A stretch of DNA of 64,000 bases from Alphaproteobacteria bacterium (GTDB lineage Bacteria; Pseudomonadota; Alphaproteobacteria; Rhizobiales; Methyloligellaceae), in assembly GCA_016869535.1 (NCBI GenBank), contig VGDX01000003.1, positions 62,001-126,000 on the forward strand, given 5' to 3'. Below are positions 47,294 to 56,715 of this stretch, piece by piece. The notes under the pieces are model-generated. The model did no database searches and had not been told where the DNA came from. It was given only the letters and a program-made list of their open reading frames with translations. Positions within the stretch are counted from its first letter, which is position 1. Every line of letters starts with the position of its first letter. Position numbers and translations under genes: made by a program.

Positions 47294-49999
47294 TTACGCC
47301 GCGACCCTGGCCAACTCGCGCAGAACGTAATGCAAAATGCCGCCGTTGCGGAAATAATCGAGCTCGTCGAACGTATCGATCGCCGCGCGCAAGGGTACGG
47401 CCCGCAAAGTGCCGTCGGCATAGGCGATATCGGCTTCGAGCCACTGGCCCGGTTTGATCTCGGCCAGGCCGCGTAGGCTTACCGTCTCATCGCCCCTTAG
47501 ATTCAGCGACTGCCAGTTCATCCCTTCGGCGAATACGAGCGGCAGCACACCCATGCCGATCAGATTGGAGCGGTGTATGCGCTCGAAGCTTTCGGCGATC
47601 ACGGCGCGCACGCCGAGGAGCCGCGGACCTTTGGCGGCCCAGTCACGCGAGGAGCCGGTGCCGTACTCGCGGCCGGCAAAGATGACGAGCGGCACGCCGT
47701 CTTCGGCATAGCGCATGGCGGCGTCGTAGATCGCCAGCCTCTCGCCCGAGGGGTAGTGGACCGTGATGCCGCCCTCGACTCCCGGCACCATCTGATTCTT
47801 GATGCGGGTGTTGGCGAACGTGCCGCGCATCATCACCTCATGATTGCCACGCCGCGAGCCATAGGAATTGAAGTCGTGCGTCTCGACGCCGTGCGCGGTG
47901 AGGTAATGGCCGGCCGGGCTGTCCTTGCGGATGCCGCCGGCGGGCGAGATATGGTCGGTGGTGATGGAATCGAGGAACAGGCCGATTATGCGCGCGCCCT
48001 CGATATCCGTGACTGGCGACGGGGTGTGTGACATGCCGGCGAAATACGGCGGATTCTGCACATAGGTCGAATGCGTGTCCCAATCGTAGGTGAGCCCTTG
48101 CTTCACCTTGATCTCGCGCCATTCCGGATCACCGCGAAACACATCGCCGTAACGTTGTTTGAACATCGATTTCTTCACCGCCTTGCGCACGAGCTTGGCG
48201 ATCTCCTTGGACGAAGGCCAGATGTCCTTGAGATAAACCGGCTTGCCGTCCGCGCCTGTGCCGAGCGGCTCGGTGGCAAGATCGACCATGACCGAGCCCG
48301 CAAGCGCATAGGCCACCACCAGCGGCGGCGAGGCGAGATAGTTGGCGCGCACGTCGTGATTGACCCGGCCCTCGAAATTACGATTGCCCGACAGAACGGA
48401 GGCGACGGCGAGGTGATGCTTGTGGATGGTATGCGAGATTTCCTCGGGCAAGGGTCCGGAATTACCGATACAGGTGGTGCAGCCATAGCCGACGAGATTG
48501 AAACCGAGCCTGTCGAGTTCCTTCTGCAGCCCGGCTTCCTCCAGATAATCCGTTACCACCTGCGAGCCCGGCGCCAGCGAGGTCTTGACCCATGGCTTTA
48601 CGCTCAAGCCCCGCTTAACGGCGTTGCGGGCGAGCAGGCCCGCGCCAACCATGACGAAAGGGTTTGACGTGTTGGTGCAGGAGGTGATGGCGGCGATGAC
48701 CACATCGCCGTGGCCGAGATCGAAATTCTTGCTCTCGACCGGCACGCGCAAGCCGGCCTCTTGGCTTTTGCCGTATTCCTTGTCGAGCGTCTCGGCGAAG
48801 GCATGCGCGGCGTTGGCGAGTGGCACGCGGTCCTGCGGCCGTTTCGGCCCGGCAATCGAGGGCTCGACGTCTCCGAGATCGAGTTCCAGGCTGCTGGAGA
48901 ATACGGGATCGGGCGTATCGTCCTCGCGGTACAGGCCTTGCGCCCGCGCGTAAGCCTCGACGAGAGCGATGCGCTTGTCCTTGCGGCCGGTCGCTTCGAG
49001 ATAAGCGAGCGTCTCCCGGTCGACGGGAAAGAAGCCGCATGTCGCGCCATATTCAGGCGCCATATTGGCGATGGTCGCGCGATCTTCCAGCGGCAGATGG
49101 TCGAGGCCCGTCCCGAAAAATTCCACGAACTTGCCAACCACGCCCTTCCGCCGCAGCATCTCCGTCACGGTCAGCACGAGGTCGGTGGCGGTGACGCCTT
49201 CACGGAGCTTCCCCGTGAGCCGGAAGCCCACCACTTCCGGTATGAGCATGGAGATCGGCTGGCCGAGCATGGCGGCTTCCGCCTCGATGCCGCCGACCCC
49301 CCAGCCGAGCACCGCCAGCCCGTTGACCATGGTCGTGTGGCTGTCAGTGCCGACCAACGTATCGGGATAAGCCAGCGTGCCGGCGCCGTTTGCTTCCTTG
49401 GTCCATACGGTCTGCGCCAAATATTCGAGATTGACCTGGTGGCAGATGCCGGTGCCGGGCGGCACTACGCGGAAATTGTCGAAGGCGCCGGCGCCCCAGC
49501 GCAAGAACGCGTAACGCTCGAGGTTCCGCTCGTATTCCTTGTCGACGTTGAACTGGAAGGCGCGATCCGAACCGAAAGCGTCGACCATCACCGAGTGGTC
49601 GATGACGAGATCGACCGGCGCCAGCGGATTGATCTTTTGCGGGTCACCGCCAAGATGGGCCATGGCATCGCGCATGGCGGCAAGATCGACCACCGCCGGC
49701 ACGCCGGTGAAGTCCTGCATCAAGACGCGCGCCGGCCGGAAGGCGATCTCGCGGTCGCTCTTGCGCGTTTTGAGCCAGTCCGCCATGGCGCGGATATCAT
49801 CGGCGGTGACGCTTCGCCCATCCTCGTGCCGCAGCAGATTTTCCAGCAACACCTTGAGCGAGAACGGCAGGCTCCCGATACCTTCGAGACCGTTGGCCTC
49901 CGCCTCCTTTAGGTCGAAATAGTCGTAAACCCGCTTGCCGACTTTGAGGCTGCGGCGGCATTTGAAACTGTCGAGCGAGGTTTCGTGGGGTGAAGTCAT
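47294..49999 (-). CDS. acnA: Aconitate hydratase A
   Basis: AcnA isomerises citrate and isocitrate in the TCA cycle with a 4Fe-4S cluster. The 901-residue protein (usual length about 890-900) has [33 protein letters not shown], the first cluster cysteine in [12 protein letters not shown] (about 440), the pair in [14 protein letters not shown] (about 505-518), and [15 protein letters not shown] in the swivel domain. It is divergent from ccmA across a repeat-rich 125-bp gap. Confidence 0.97.
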   Translation of the reverse strand: MTSPHETSLDSFKCRRSLKVGKRVYDYFDLKEAEANGLEGIGSLPFSLKVLLENLLRHEDGRSVTADDIRAMADWLKTRKSDREIAFRPARVLMQDFTGVPAVVDLAAMRDAMAHLGGDPQKINPLAPVDLVIDHSVMVDAFGSDRAFQFNVDKEYERNLERYAFLRWGAGAFDNFRVVPPGTGICHQVNLEYLAQTVWTKEANGAGTLAYPDTLVGTDSHTTMVNGLAVLGWGVGGIEAEAAMLGQPISMLIPEVVGFRLTGKLREGVTATDLVLTVTEMLRRKGVVGKFVEFFGTGLDHLPLEDRATIANMAPEYGATCGFFPVDRETLAYLEATGRKDKRIALVEAYARAQGLYREDDTPDPVFSSSLELDLGDVEPSIAGPKRPQDRVPLANAAHAFAETLDKEYGKSQEAGLRVPVESKNFDLGHGDVVIAAITSCTNTSNPFVMVGAGLLARNAVKRGLSVKPWVKTSLAPGSQVVTDYLEEAGLQKELDRLGFNLVGYGCTTCIGNSGPLPEEISHTIHKHHLAVASVLSGNRNFEGRVNHDVRANYLASPPLVVAYALAGSVMVDLATEPLGTGADGKPVYLKDIWPSSKEIAKLVRKAVKKSMFKQRYGDVFRGDPEWREIKVKQGLTYDWDTHSTYVQNPPYFAGMSHTPSPVTDIEGARIIGLFLDSITTDHISPAGGIRKDSPAGHYLTAHGVETHDFNSYGSRRGNHEVMMRGTFANTRIKNQMVPGVEGGITVHYPSGERLAIYDAAMRYAEDGVPLVIFAGREYGTGSSRDWAAKGPRLLGVRAVIAESFERIHRSNLIGMGVLPLVFAEGMNWQSLNLRGDETVSLRGLAEIKPGQWLEADIAYADGTLRAVPLRAAIDTFDELDYFRNGGILHYVLRELARVAA

Positions 50000-50010
50000 A
50001 TCCGACTGTG

Positions 50011-50110
50011 AGGTATCAGGTGTCAGGCATTACATGCAAATCCGGTACCTAATAACTGAGCCTAGCGCCTGGCATCTGACACCTGATATGTGACACCCCT
50101 GATACCTGAC
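50011..50110. repeat. Nested inverted repeats between acnA and ccmA
   Basis: TATCAGGTGTCAG (50014-50026) is the exact inverse of CTGACACCTGATA (50076-50088). AGGTATCAGG (50011-50020) is the exact inverse of CCTGATACCT (50098-50107). The two pairings share bases and so compete. TCAGGTRTC-type units recur five or so times in 100 bp. The block covers the divergent promoter region. Confidence 0.6.
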
Positions 50111-50124
50111 CAATTTCCGGGCAA

Positions 50125-50745
50125 ATGTCTTACAGAATCGGCCTCGCTGCCCATGACCTTAGCTGCCGGCGCGGCGGCAGGCTGCTGTTCGAAGGGCTGA
50201 ACTTCGCGCTTTCGCCAGGCGATGCGCTGCTGGTGACCGGTCCTAACGGCGCCGGCAAGACCAGCCTGCTCAGATTGATCGCCGGACTTTTGCCTCTGGA
50301 GGCCGGAAGCTTCAGTCTGTCCGGAACGGCGCCTGACGCCGAGCGACCGGAGCTCTGCCATTATGTCGGCCATGCCAACGGGATCAAGAGCGCGCTCAGT
50401 GTGCGTGAGAACCTGTCGTTCTATGCCGAGTATTTGGGAGGCGGCGGCGATCCCGGTAATGCGCTTGACGTTTTCCGGCTTGGCGAGATCGCCGGCATCC
50501 CTGCCGGATTGCTGTCGGCAGGGCAGAAGCGCAAGCTGGCGCTGTCCCGTCTGTTTGCCGCGCCGCGGCCGATCTGGCTGCTCGACGAACCGTCAGTGTC
50601 GCTCGACACAGCTTCCGTGAAGCGGCTCGACAAGGTGATCAGCGCTCATCTCAAAAGCGGCGGCATCGCCGTGGTGGCAAGTCATATCGCGCCAAAGGCC
50701 AAGTTTGCGAAAAAGATCAAGCTTGGCGGGAAGCGTGCGACATGA
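50125..50745 (+). CDS. ccmA: Heme exporter ATP-binding protein CcmA
   Basis: CcmA is the ATPase of the CcmABCD complex that releases heme-loaded CcmE. The 206-residue ABC protein has Walker A GPNGAGKTSLL (39-49), the CcmA-type signature LSAGQKRKLALSRL and Walker B IWLLDEPSVSLD. It is the first gene of ccmABCDG and overlaps ccmB by 4 bp. Confidence 0.95.
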   Translation: MSYRIGLAAHDLSCRRGGRLLFEGLNFALSPGDALLVTGPNGAGKTSLLRLIAGLLPLEAGSFSLSGTAPDAERPELCHYVGHANGIKSALSVRENLSFYAEYLGGGGDPGNALDVFRLGEIAGIPAGLLSAGQKRKLALSRLFAAPRPIWLLDEPSVSLDTASVKRLDKVISAHLKSGGIAVVASHIAPKAKFAKKIKLGGKRAT

Positions 50746-51410
50746 AGGCGGCTCTCGTTCTACTCCGCCGTGACATCAAGCTCGCGTGGCGCGAGGGCGG
50801 CGCTATCGGCGTGGCGCTCGGCTTCTATCTCGTGGTCATTGCCATGATGCCACTCGGGCTCGGGCCCGATCTCAATCTCTTGTCGCGCATCGCTCCCGGC
50901 ATCTTGTGGGTGGCACTGCTGCTCGCCGCACTGCTCTCGGCAGGCCGCATCTTCGCCAACGACTACGAGGATGGCTCACTCGATGTGCTGACTACCGGGC
51001 CTTTGCCGCTTCCGGCCGTCGCCGCGACGAAATGCTTGGCGCATTGGCTCACCACCGGCATACCGCTCGTGCTGCTCGGACCTTTCCTCGGGCTTCTCCT
51101 CAATCTCCCCATCGGCACGAGCCTGTCGCTCGTCCTGGCGATGCTCGCCGGCACGCCGGCCGTGAGCTTCATCGCCGGCATCGGCGCAAGTCTCACGCTG
51201 GGTTTGCGGCGGAGCGGTCTTCTCATCGCGCTGCTCGTGTTGCCGCTTTACGTGCCGGTGCTGATCTTCGGCGTCGCCGCGGTCACGCCTTACGTCACCG
51301 GGCCCCGTTCTCTATGGGCGCCGCTCCTCATGCTCGCCGCGCTGAGCCTTGCGGCAATCGTGCTCGCCCCTTTCGCCGCCGCCGCCGCGGTCCGCAATGC
51401 GCTGAGGTGA
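50742..51410 (+). CDS. ccmB: Heme exporter protein CcmB
   Basis: The 222-residue membrane subunit has six hydrophobic helices and the family segments LLRRDIKLAWREGGAIGVALGFYL, RIFANDYEDGSLDVLTTGPLPL and KCLAHWLTTGIPLVLLGP. It pairs with CcmA and CcmC. ccmC follows after a 39-bp gap. Confidence 0.95.
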   Translation: MKAALVLLRRDIKLAWREGGAIGVALGFYLVVIAMMPLGLGPDLNLLSRIAPGILWVALLLAALLSAGRIFANDYEDGSLDVLTTGPLPLPAVAATKCLAHWLTTGIPLVLLGPFLGLLLNLPIGTSLSLVLAMLAGTPAVSFIAGIGASLTLGLRRSGLLIALLVLPLYVPVLIFGVAAVTPYVTGPRSLWAPLLMLAALSLAAIVLAPFAAAAAVRNALR

Positions 51411-51449
51411 GACGTTGCGCGCACCGGTAAAACCCACTAGGTCAAGCCC

Positions 51450-52193
51450 ATGATCGGCCTCGCCAATCCGACGCGTTTTCTCGCTCTGGTCGAGCGCCTG
51501 GTGCCGTGGCTTGCCGGCACGACCATCATCATGCTCGCCGTCGGACTTTATCTCGCGCTGTTCGTGGCGCCGCCCGACTACCAGCAGGGCGAGACGGTAC
51601 GCATCATGTTCGTGCATGTGCCGGCCGCCTGGCTCGCCATGGGCGGCTACGCGCTGATCGCCATCGCTTCGCTCGGCACGCTGATCTGGCGGCATCCGCT
51701 CGCCGACGTCGCCGCCAAGGCCGCAGCCCCTATCGGCGCCACCTTCACTTTCATCGCTCTTGTCACCGGCTCGCTATGGGGCAAGCCGATGTGGGGCACC
51801 TATTGGGTGTGGGACGCGCGGCTCACTTCGGTGCTCGTGCTGTTCCTGCTCTATCTCGGCCTGATCGCGCTATGGCAGGCAATCGAGGAGCCGGGGCGAG
51901 CGGGGCGCGCCGCCGCAATCCTGGCGCTGGTCGGCGCCGTCAATCTGCCGATCATCAAATTCTCGGTCGATTGGTGGAACACGCTGCATCAACCGGCGAG
52001 CGTGCTGCGCGCGGGCGGACCGACCATCGATCCGTCTTTGCTCACGCCGCTCTTCGTCATGGCGATTGCGTTCGCCCTGCTCTTCGCGACCTTGCATCTC
52101 ATCGCCATGCGCGCCGAGATTCTGCGCCGGCGCGTGCGGGCATTGCAGCAGACGCACGTGGCGCATGCGGCGCTCGCCGAAGCCGAGGCGTAA
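51450..52193 (+). CDS. ccmC: Heme exporter protein CcmC
   Basis: CcmC holds heme for transfer to CcmE. The 247-residue protein has six transmembrane helices, the tryptophan-rich heme motif WGTYWVWDARLTS (about 113-125) and conserved His residues flanking it (FVHVPAAWLAMG; WNTLHQPASV). It is downstream of ccmB and 3 bp before ccmD. Confidence 0.95.
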   Translation: MIGLANPTRFLALVERLVPWLAGTTIIMLAVGLYLALFVAPPDYQQGETVRIMFVHVPAAWLAMGGYALIAIASLGTLIWRHPLADVAAKAAAPIGATFTFIALVTGSLWGKPMWGTYWVWDARLTSVLVLFLLYLGLIALWQAIEEPGRAGRAAAILALVGAVNLPIIKFSVDWWNTLHQPASVLRAGGPTIDPSLLTPLFVMAIAFALLFATLHLIAMRAEILRRRVRALQQTHVAHAALAEAEA

Positions 52194-52196
52194 ATC

Positions 52197-52385
52197 ATGC
52201 CAGATCTCGGCCCGCACGCGATCTACATCCTAGCCGCCTATGCCGTCACCTTCGTGGCGCTTGGTGTTCTCGCCTTCATGATCGTCGAGGATGACCGCAA
52301 GCAGCGTCGCACGCTTGCCGAACTCGAGGCGAGAGGCATCAGGCGCCGATCCGCCGGGAAGATGAAGCGGACCAAGCGTTCATGA
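52197..52385 (+). CDS. ccmD: Heme exporter protein CcmD
   Basis: The 62-residue protein has one transmembrane helix (about 10-32; IYILAAYAVTFVALGVLAFM) and a basic tail, as usual for CcmD, which helps CcmC release holo-CcmE. It overlaps ccmG by 4 bp. Confidence 0.9.
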   Translation: MPDLGPHAIYILAAYAVTFVALGVLAFMIVEDDRKQRRTLAELEARGIRRRSAGKMKRTKRS

Positions 52386-52951
52386 GCGAGCCTGCCCGGC
52401 CCGGCATGCGCCGTATCGGCGTCGTGCTGCCACTGCTCGTGTTCGCCGCGCTCGCACTTCTGTTCTGGTACGCGCTCTATTCCGGCGACCCCTCGCGCCT
52501 TCCCTCGGCGCTGATCGGCAAGACGGTGCCCGATTTCACCTTATCGCCACTCGAAGGACTCACCGCGGAAGGCGAAGCTGTGCCGAGCTTCAATGCCGCC
52601 GATCTCAAGACCGGCGTGCCCACCGTGGTCAATGTGTTCGCGTCCTGGTGCGTGCCATGCCTCGAAGAGCATCCGCTGCTCATGGCGCTCGCCAAGGAGC
52701 CTTCCGTTCGCCTTTACGGCATCAATTACAAGGACGATCCTGCCTCTGCGCGCCGCTTTCTCGGCCGTCACGGCAACCCCTACACACGGGTCGGCACCGA
52801 CCGCACAGGCCGCGCGGCCATCGATTTCGGCATCTATGGCGTGCCTGAGACTTATGTGATCGACGGCGACGGCAAAATCGCCTTCCGTCATGTCGGCCCG
52901 CTGACCGAGACCGCAGTTCGGGAAAAACTTCTGCCTCTGCTGCAACCCTAG
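52382..52951 (+). CDS. ccmG: CcmG-type thiol:disulfide interchange protein
   Basis: CcmG keeps apocytochrome c cysteines reduced before heme attachment. The 189-residue protein has an N-terminal membrane anchor (about 12-33) and a thioredoxin domain with WCVPC in NVFASWCVPCLEEHP (about 83-97) and GVPETYVIDGDG. ccmE, ccmF and ccmH are not in the window. It overlaps the convergent yciB by 4 bp. Confidence 0.94.
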   Translation: MSEPARPGMRRIGVVLPLLVFAALALLFWYALYSGDPSRLPSALIGKTVPDFTLSPLEGLTAEGEAVPSFNAADLKTGVPTVVNVFASWCVPCLEEHPLLMALAKEPSVRLYGINYKDDPASARRFLGRHGNPYTRVGTDRTGRAAIDFGIYGVPETYVIDGDGKIAFRHVGPLTETAVREKLLPLLQP

Positions 52952-53547
52952 GCGCGGTTTTCTTCCTTGGCCTCGGTCACGGCATAGCGTTGCATCAGCG
53001 GCACTTGAAGCATGGCGAACAGGAAGGTCAGCGGCAGGAAGCCGAATACCTTGAAGTTCACCCAGAAATCGGTCGAAAAATTGCGCCAAACGATTTCGTT
53101 CAGCACCGCCATGACGAGGAAGAACAGCGCCCAGCGCAGCGTGAGCTTGCGCCAGCCTTCCTCGGTGAGATTGAACACCGGGCCGAACAGCAATTCGAGC
53201 AGCGGTTTCTTGAGCAACAGCCCCGCCGCGAGCAGCAACGCGAACATCGTATAAACGATGGTCGGCTTGAGCTTGATGAAGGTATCATCCTGCAGATAGA
53301 GCGTGAGCGCGCCGAACGCCATCACCACCACGGCGCTGACCAACGGCATCACCGGCAGCTTGTGAAAGCGCAGCCAGGCGACGCCAAGCGAGACGACGGT
53401 CGCCGCCATGAAAGCGGCCGTGCCGGCATAGATGCCGTAAACGGCGTTGGTGCCGAAGAAAACGAGGAGCGGCCCGAGATCGATGGCGAGCTTGATGAGG
53501 AGGGGCGGCTCGGCGGCGCGCGCCGAGGTCTCAGGCTGCGGCTTCAT
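52948..53547 (-). CDS. yciB: YciB/IspZ inner-membrane septation protein
   Basis: The 199-residue protein has about five transmembrane helices and the YciB family segments DLGPLLVFFGTNAVYGI, LTLYLQDDTFIKLKPTIVY and VNFKVFGFLPLTFLFAMLQVPLM. It is thought to support cell envelope synthesis during division. It overlaps the ftsY stop by 17 bp and ends 4 bp inside ccmG. Confidence 0.93.
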   Translation of the reverse strand: MKPQPETSARAAEPPLLIKLAIDLGPLLVFFGTNAVYGIYAGTAAFMAATVVSLGVAWLRFHKLPVMPLVSAVVVMAFGALTLYLQDDTFIKLKPTIVYTMFALLLAAGLLLKKPLLELLFGPVFNLTEEGWRKLTLRWALFFLVMAVLNEIVWRNFSTDFWVNFKVFGFLPLTFLFAMLQVPLMQRYAVTEAKEENRA

Positions 53548-54505
53548 TCTCGCGCGTAACTCCAGCTAGCGCTGCGGCGAAATCGTCGGCGTCGAAAGGT
53601 TTGAGATCGTCGATGCCCTCGCCGATACCGATGGCATGGATGGGCAGCTTGAAGCGCTCGGCGATCGCCACGAGGATGCCGCCCCGTGCCGTGCCGTCGA
53701 GCTTGGTGACGACAAGACCGGTGACGCCGGCGATCTCCTGGAAGATCTGCACCTGGTTGAGCGCGTTCTGACCGGTGGTGGCATCCAGCACCAGCATCAC
53801 GCTGTGCGGCGCGCTGTCGTCGAGCTTCTTCAGCACGCGCACGATCTTGGCGAGCTCGCCCATGAGGTCGGACTTGTTCTGCAGGCGGCCGGCGGTGTCG
53901 ATCAGAAGCACATCGGTTCCTGTTTCGCGCGCGCGCTCCAGCGCCTCGAAGGCGACACCGGCCGGATCCGAACCGACATCCTTGGCAATCACCTCCGCGC
54001 CGGCGCACTCGCCCCAGACCTTGAGCTGATCGATAGCCGCGGCGCGGAACGTATCGGCGGCGGCAAGCATCACTCTATGTCCCTGCCGCGCGAAGAGATG
54101 GGAGAGCTTGCCGATAGTGGTGGTCTTGCCGGTGCCGTTCACGCCGACGACCAGCACGACATGAGGCTTGGCGTCCGGCGCAAGCGCCAGTGGCTTGGCA
54201 ACGGGGCGCAGGACCTGGGCGATCTCCGCCGCCAACACGTCGCCTAAAGCTTCTGTCGTCAGTCCCTTATCAAAGCGGCTCATGGCGAGAGTCTCGCGGA
54301 TACGGCCCGCCATGGCTACACCAAGATCGGCCTTGATCAGCACCTCTTCCAACTCGTCGAGCGTTTCCTCGTTGAGCTTGTGCTTGATGAGCACGCTCGC
54401 GACGTTGTCGGAGAGCGTGGACGAGGTGCGTGACAGACTCTGGCGAAGCTGCGTGAACCAGCCCTGCTTCGGTTCCGGCGAAGACTTCGTCTTATTATCC
54501 GTCAT
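53531..54505 (-). CDS. ftsY: Signal recognition particle receptor FtsY
   Basis: FtsY docks SRP-ribosome complexes at the membrane. The 324-residue protein has a short acidic N-terminus, an N domain (about 20-100) and the G domain with GVNGTGKTTTIGKLSH (about 120-135), DTFRAAAIDQLKVW, DTAGRLQNKSDLM, TKLDGTARGG and GIGEGIDDLKPF. Its partner ffh is at 58.8 kb. It overlaps mtaB by 4 bp. Confidence 0.95.
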   Translation of the reverse strand: MTDNKTKSSPEPKQGWFTQLRQSLSRTSSTLSDNVASVLIKHKLNEETLDELEEVLIKADLGVAMAGRIRETLAMSRFDKGLTTEALGDVLAAEIAQVLRPVAKPLALAPDAKPHVVLVVGVNGTGKTTTIGKLSHLFARQGHRVMLAAADTFRAAAIDQLKVWGECAGAEVIAKDVGSDPAGVAFEALERARETGTDVLLIDTAGRLQNKSDLMGELAKIVRVLKKLDDSAPHSVMLVLDATTGQNALNQVQIFQEIAGVTGLVVTKLDGTARGGILVAIAERFKLPIHAIGIGEGIDDLKPFDADDFAAALAGVTRENEAAA

Positions 54506-55764
54506 GCCGCCACCGCGAGCAGCGCGGTCTCATCATGCCCGGCGACGATGGCCTCGACCAGCGCCCCGGCGTCTCCGGCGCCGTCAAGCCGCACCGGGGT
54601 GAAGTCGGGAGAACGGCCTTGGCGGGCGTTCTCCATCAGCACCTGGATATGGCGCCCATTGGCATTACCCAGATGCGCCTGAAGCGCGGCCAAACCCTTC
54701 GCGCGCAATTCGCCCGCGCGGCGGCTTATCACGGCACCATCGACTTGCGGCATGCGCGCAGCAGGCGTGCCCTCGCGCGCCGAGAACGGAAAGACATGCA
54801 GGAAGGTCAGCCCGCAATCGTCGACCAGGGACAGCGAGTTCTTGAACATGGATTCGGTCTCGGTCGGGAAGCCCGCGATCAGGTCGGCGCCGAACACCAT
54901 GTCGGGGCGCACGCGCCGCATCTCCTCGCAGAAGCGCACAGAATCGGCGCGTTCATGCCGCCGCTTCATGCGCTTCAAGGTGAGATCGTCACCCGATTGC
55001 AGCGAGAGATGCAGATGCGGCATCAGCCGTTCCTCCTCGGCGATGGCCGCGAGCAGCGCCGGGTCGGCCTCGACCGAGTCGATGGAGGACAGCCTGAGGC
55101 GCGGTAATTCCGGCACGAGCTTGAGCACGCTGCGCACCAGTCTGCCGAGCGTCATGCTGCCGGGAAGGTCGGCGCCATAGGCGGTGATGTCGACGCCGGT
55201 CAGCACGATCTCGGCATAACCGTTCTCGACAAGGCGCCGCACCTGCTTGACAACTTCGCCTGCCGGCACAGAGCGCGACGGCCCACGGCCGAAAGGGATG
55301 ATGCAGAAGGTGCAGCGATGGTCGCAGCCGTTCTGGATCTGCACATAGGCGCGGGCGCGGTTGCCGAAGCCTTCGATCATATGCCCTGCGGTTTCCTTGA
55401 CCGACATGATGTCGTTGACCTTTACGCGCTCGGTGCCGTCGATGCCGAGCCCGGCAAAAGTGCGCGCTTCGAGCTTCTCCTGATTGCCGATGACGTGATC
55501 GACCTCGTCCATGGCGGCGAAGTGTGCGGGGTCGATCTGCGCGGCGCAGCCGGTGACCACGATCCTGGCGCCGGGACGCTCACGGCGTGCTTTGCGGATC
55601 GCTTGCCGCGCCTGGCGCACAGCTTCCGCCGTCACCGCGCAGGTGTTGACGATCACCGCGTTGGTCAGCCCCGCTTCGCTCGCATGCGCGCGCATGACTT
55701 CGGATTCGTAGGCGTTCAGCCTGCAACCGAAGGTGATGATGTCGATATTTCGCTTATCCGTCAT
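54502..55764 (-). CDS. mtaB: tRNA (N6-threonylcarbamoyladenosine37) methylthiotransferase
   Basis: MtaB adds a methylthio group to t6A37 of tRNA. The 420-residue protein has the UPF0004 cysteines (TFGCRLNAYESE, VNTCAVT, VTGCAAQ), the radical SAM motif CDHRCTFC followed by IIPFGRGPSRS (about 148-168), and a C-terminal TRAM-like region with HIQVLMENARQGRSPDFTPVRL. It is in an operon with ftsY and dapF. Confidence 0.93.
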   Translation of the reverse strand: MTDKRNIDIITFGCRLNAYESEVMRAHASEAGLTNAVIVNTCAVTAEAVRQARQAIRKARRERPGARIVVTGCAAQIDPAHFAAMDEVDHVIGNQEKLEARTFAGLGIDGTERVKVNDIMSVKETAGHMIEGFGNRARAYVQIQNGCDHRCTFCIIPFGRGPSRSVPAGEVVKQVRRLVENGYAEIVLTGVDITAYGADLPGSMTLGRLVRSVLKLVPELPRLRLSSIDSVEADPALLAAIAEEERLMPHLHLSLQSGDDLTLKRMKRRHERADSVRFCEEMRRVRPDMVFGADLIAGFPTETESMFKNSLSLVDDCGLTFLHVFPFSAREGTPAARMPQVDGAVISRRAGELRAKGLAALQAHLGNANGRHIQVLMENARQGRSPDFTPVRLDGAGDAGALVEAIVAGHDETALLAVAA

Positions 55765-55795
55765 TGGCGGCTTCTAACATGAAACTGTGGCCGAG

Positions 55796-56647
55796 TCAGA
55801 CTTTGGCGGGCTGCAATAAATCAGCCGGCAGGGTGCCCTCATAGTCGAGCGCGTAGGGGCCGGTCATCAGGATATGGCCGTCGCCCTCCCGCCATTCGAT
55901 CAGAAGATCGCCGCCGGGCAGCGTTACCTTTACATTGCGGCCTACGAGATCGCGCCGCGCGGCCGCGACCGCCGCAGCGCAAGCCGCCGTGCCGCAGGCG
56001 CGCGTGAGCCCGGCGCCGCGCTCCCAGGTGCGCACCTTCAGATGATCTGGGCCGGCGATCTCGACCAGCGAAATGTTGGCGCGCTCGGGGAACAGTTTGT
56101 GATGCTCGAGCGTGGGTCCGAAACGGGCGAGGTCGTATGCCTCGACATCATCGACAAGGAATACGGCATTAGGATTGCCGACATTGACCATGGCGGCTGG
56201 CGGCAAATCCGCAATGCCGTCTATCTCGACCTGTTGCGTGTCTGGGACCGGTGCGGCGAGCGGGATTTCATCCCAGGCGAAACGCGGCGCGCCCATGTCG
56301 ATGGTGACGCTGCCGTCCTGGTTGACGACCGCGCTGAGCACGCCGCTTTCCGTCTCGATGCTGACCTGCGAACGGTTCTTCTCGCCGGCAACCAAAGCCG
56401 CAACACAGCGCGCGGCATTGCCGCAAGCGCCGACCTCGCCGCCATCGGCGTTCCAGATGCGCATGAACACATCGGCCTGCGCGGACGGCTCGAGCGCGAT
56501 GAGCTGATCGCAGCCGATGCCCTCTTTGCGGTCGGCGATGGCCTGCACCGCCTCAAGGCTGAGCGCGAGCTCGCGCGTGCGCGCATCCAGCACGACAAAG
56601 TCGTTGCCGAGCCCGTTCATCTTGCGAAAGCCTATGGTGCCGGTCAT
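55796..56647 (-). CDS. dapF: Diaminopimelate epimerase
   Basis: DapF converts LL- to meso-diaminopimelate for lysine and peptidoglycan. The 283-residue protein opens MTGTIGFRKMNGLGNDFVV, has the active cysteines in GNAARCVAAL (about 80) and RACGTAACAA (about 225), and ends ALDYEGTLPADLL. Starts at 56653 and 56647 are adjacent; the longer frame upstream overlaps the amidase gene and is not family-like. Confidence 0.95.
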   Translation of the reverse strand: MTGTIGFRKMNGLGNDFVVLDARTRELALSLEAVQAIADRKEGIGCDQLIALEPSAQADVFMRIWNADGGEVGACGNAARCVAALVAGEKNRSQVSIETESGVLSAVVNQDGSVTIDMGAPRFAWDEIPLAAPVPDTQQVEIDGIADLPPAAMVNVGNPNAVFLVDDVEAYDLARFGPTLEHHKLFPERANISLVEIAGPDHLKVRTWERGAGLTRACGTAACAAAVAAARRDLVGRNVKVTLPGGDLLIEWREGDGHILMTGPYALDYEGTLPADLLQPAKV

Positions 56648-56715
56648 GAGCATTTGGCGAAGTGAGGTTTCGCCCGTTATATGGCGTTTCCGCCTCAATA
56701 GACCAGCGCTGCGCC

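Noticed and set aside
48710..49912. 400-codon plus-strand frame opposite acnA
   Set aside because: Shadow of the aconitase coding sequence; no protein-like features.
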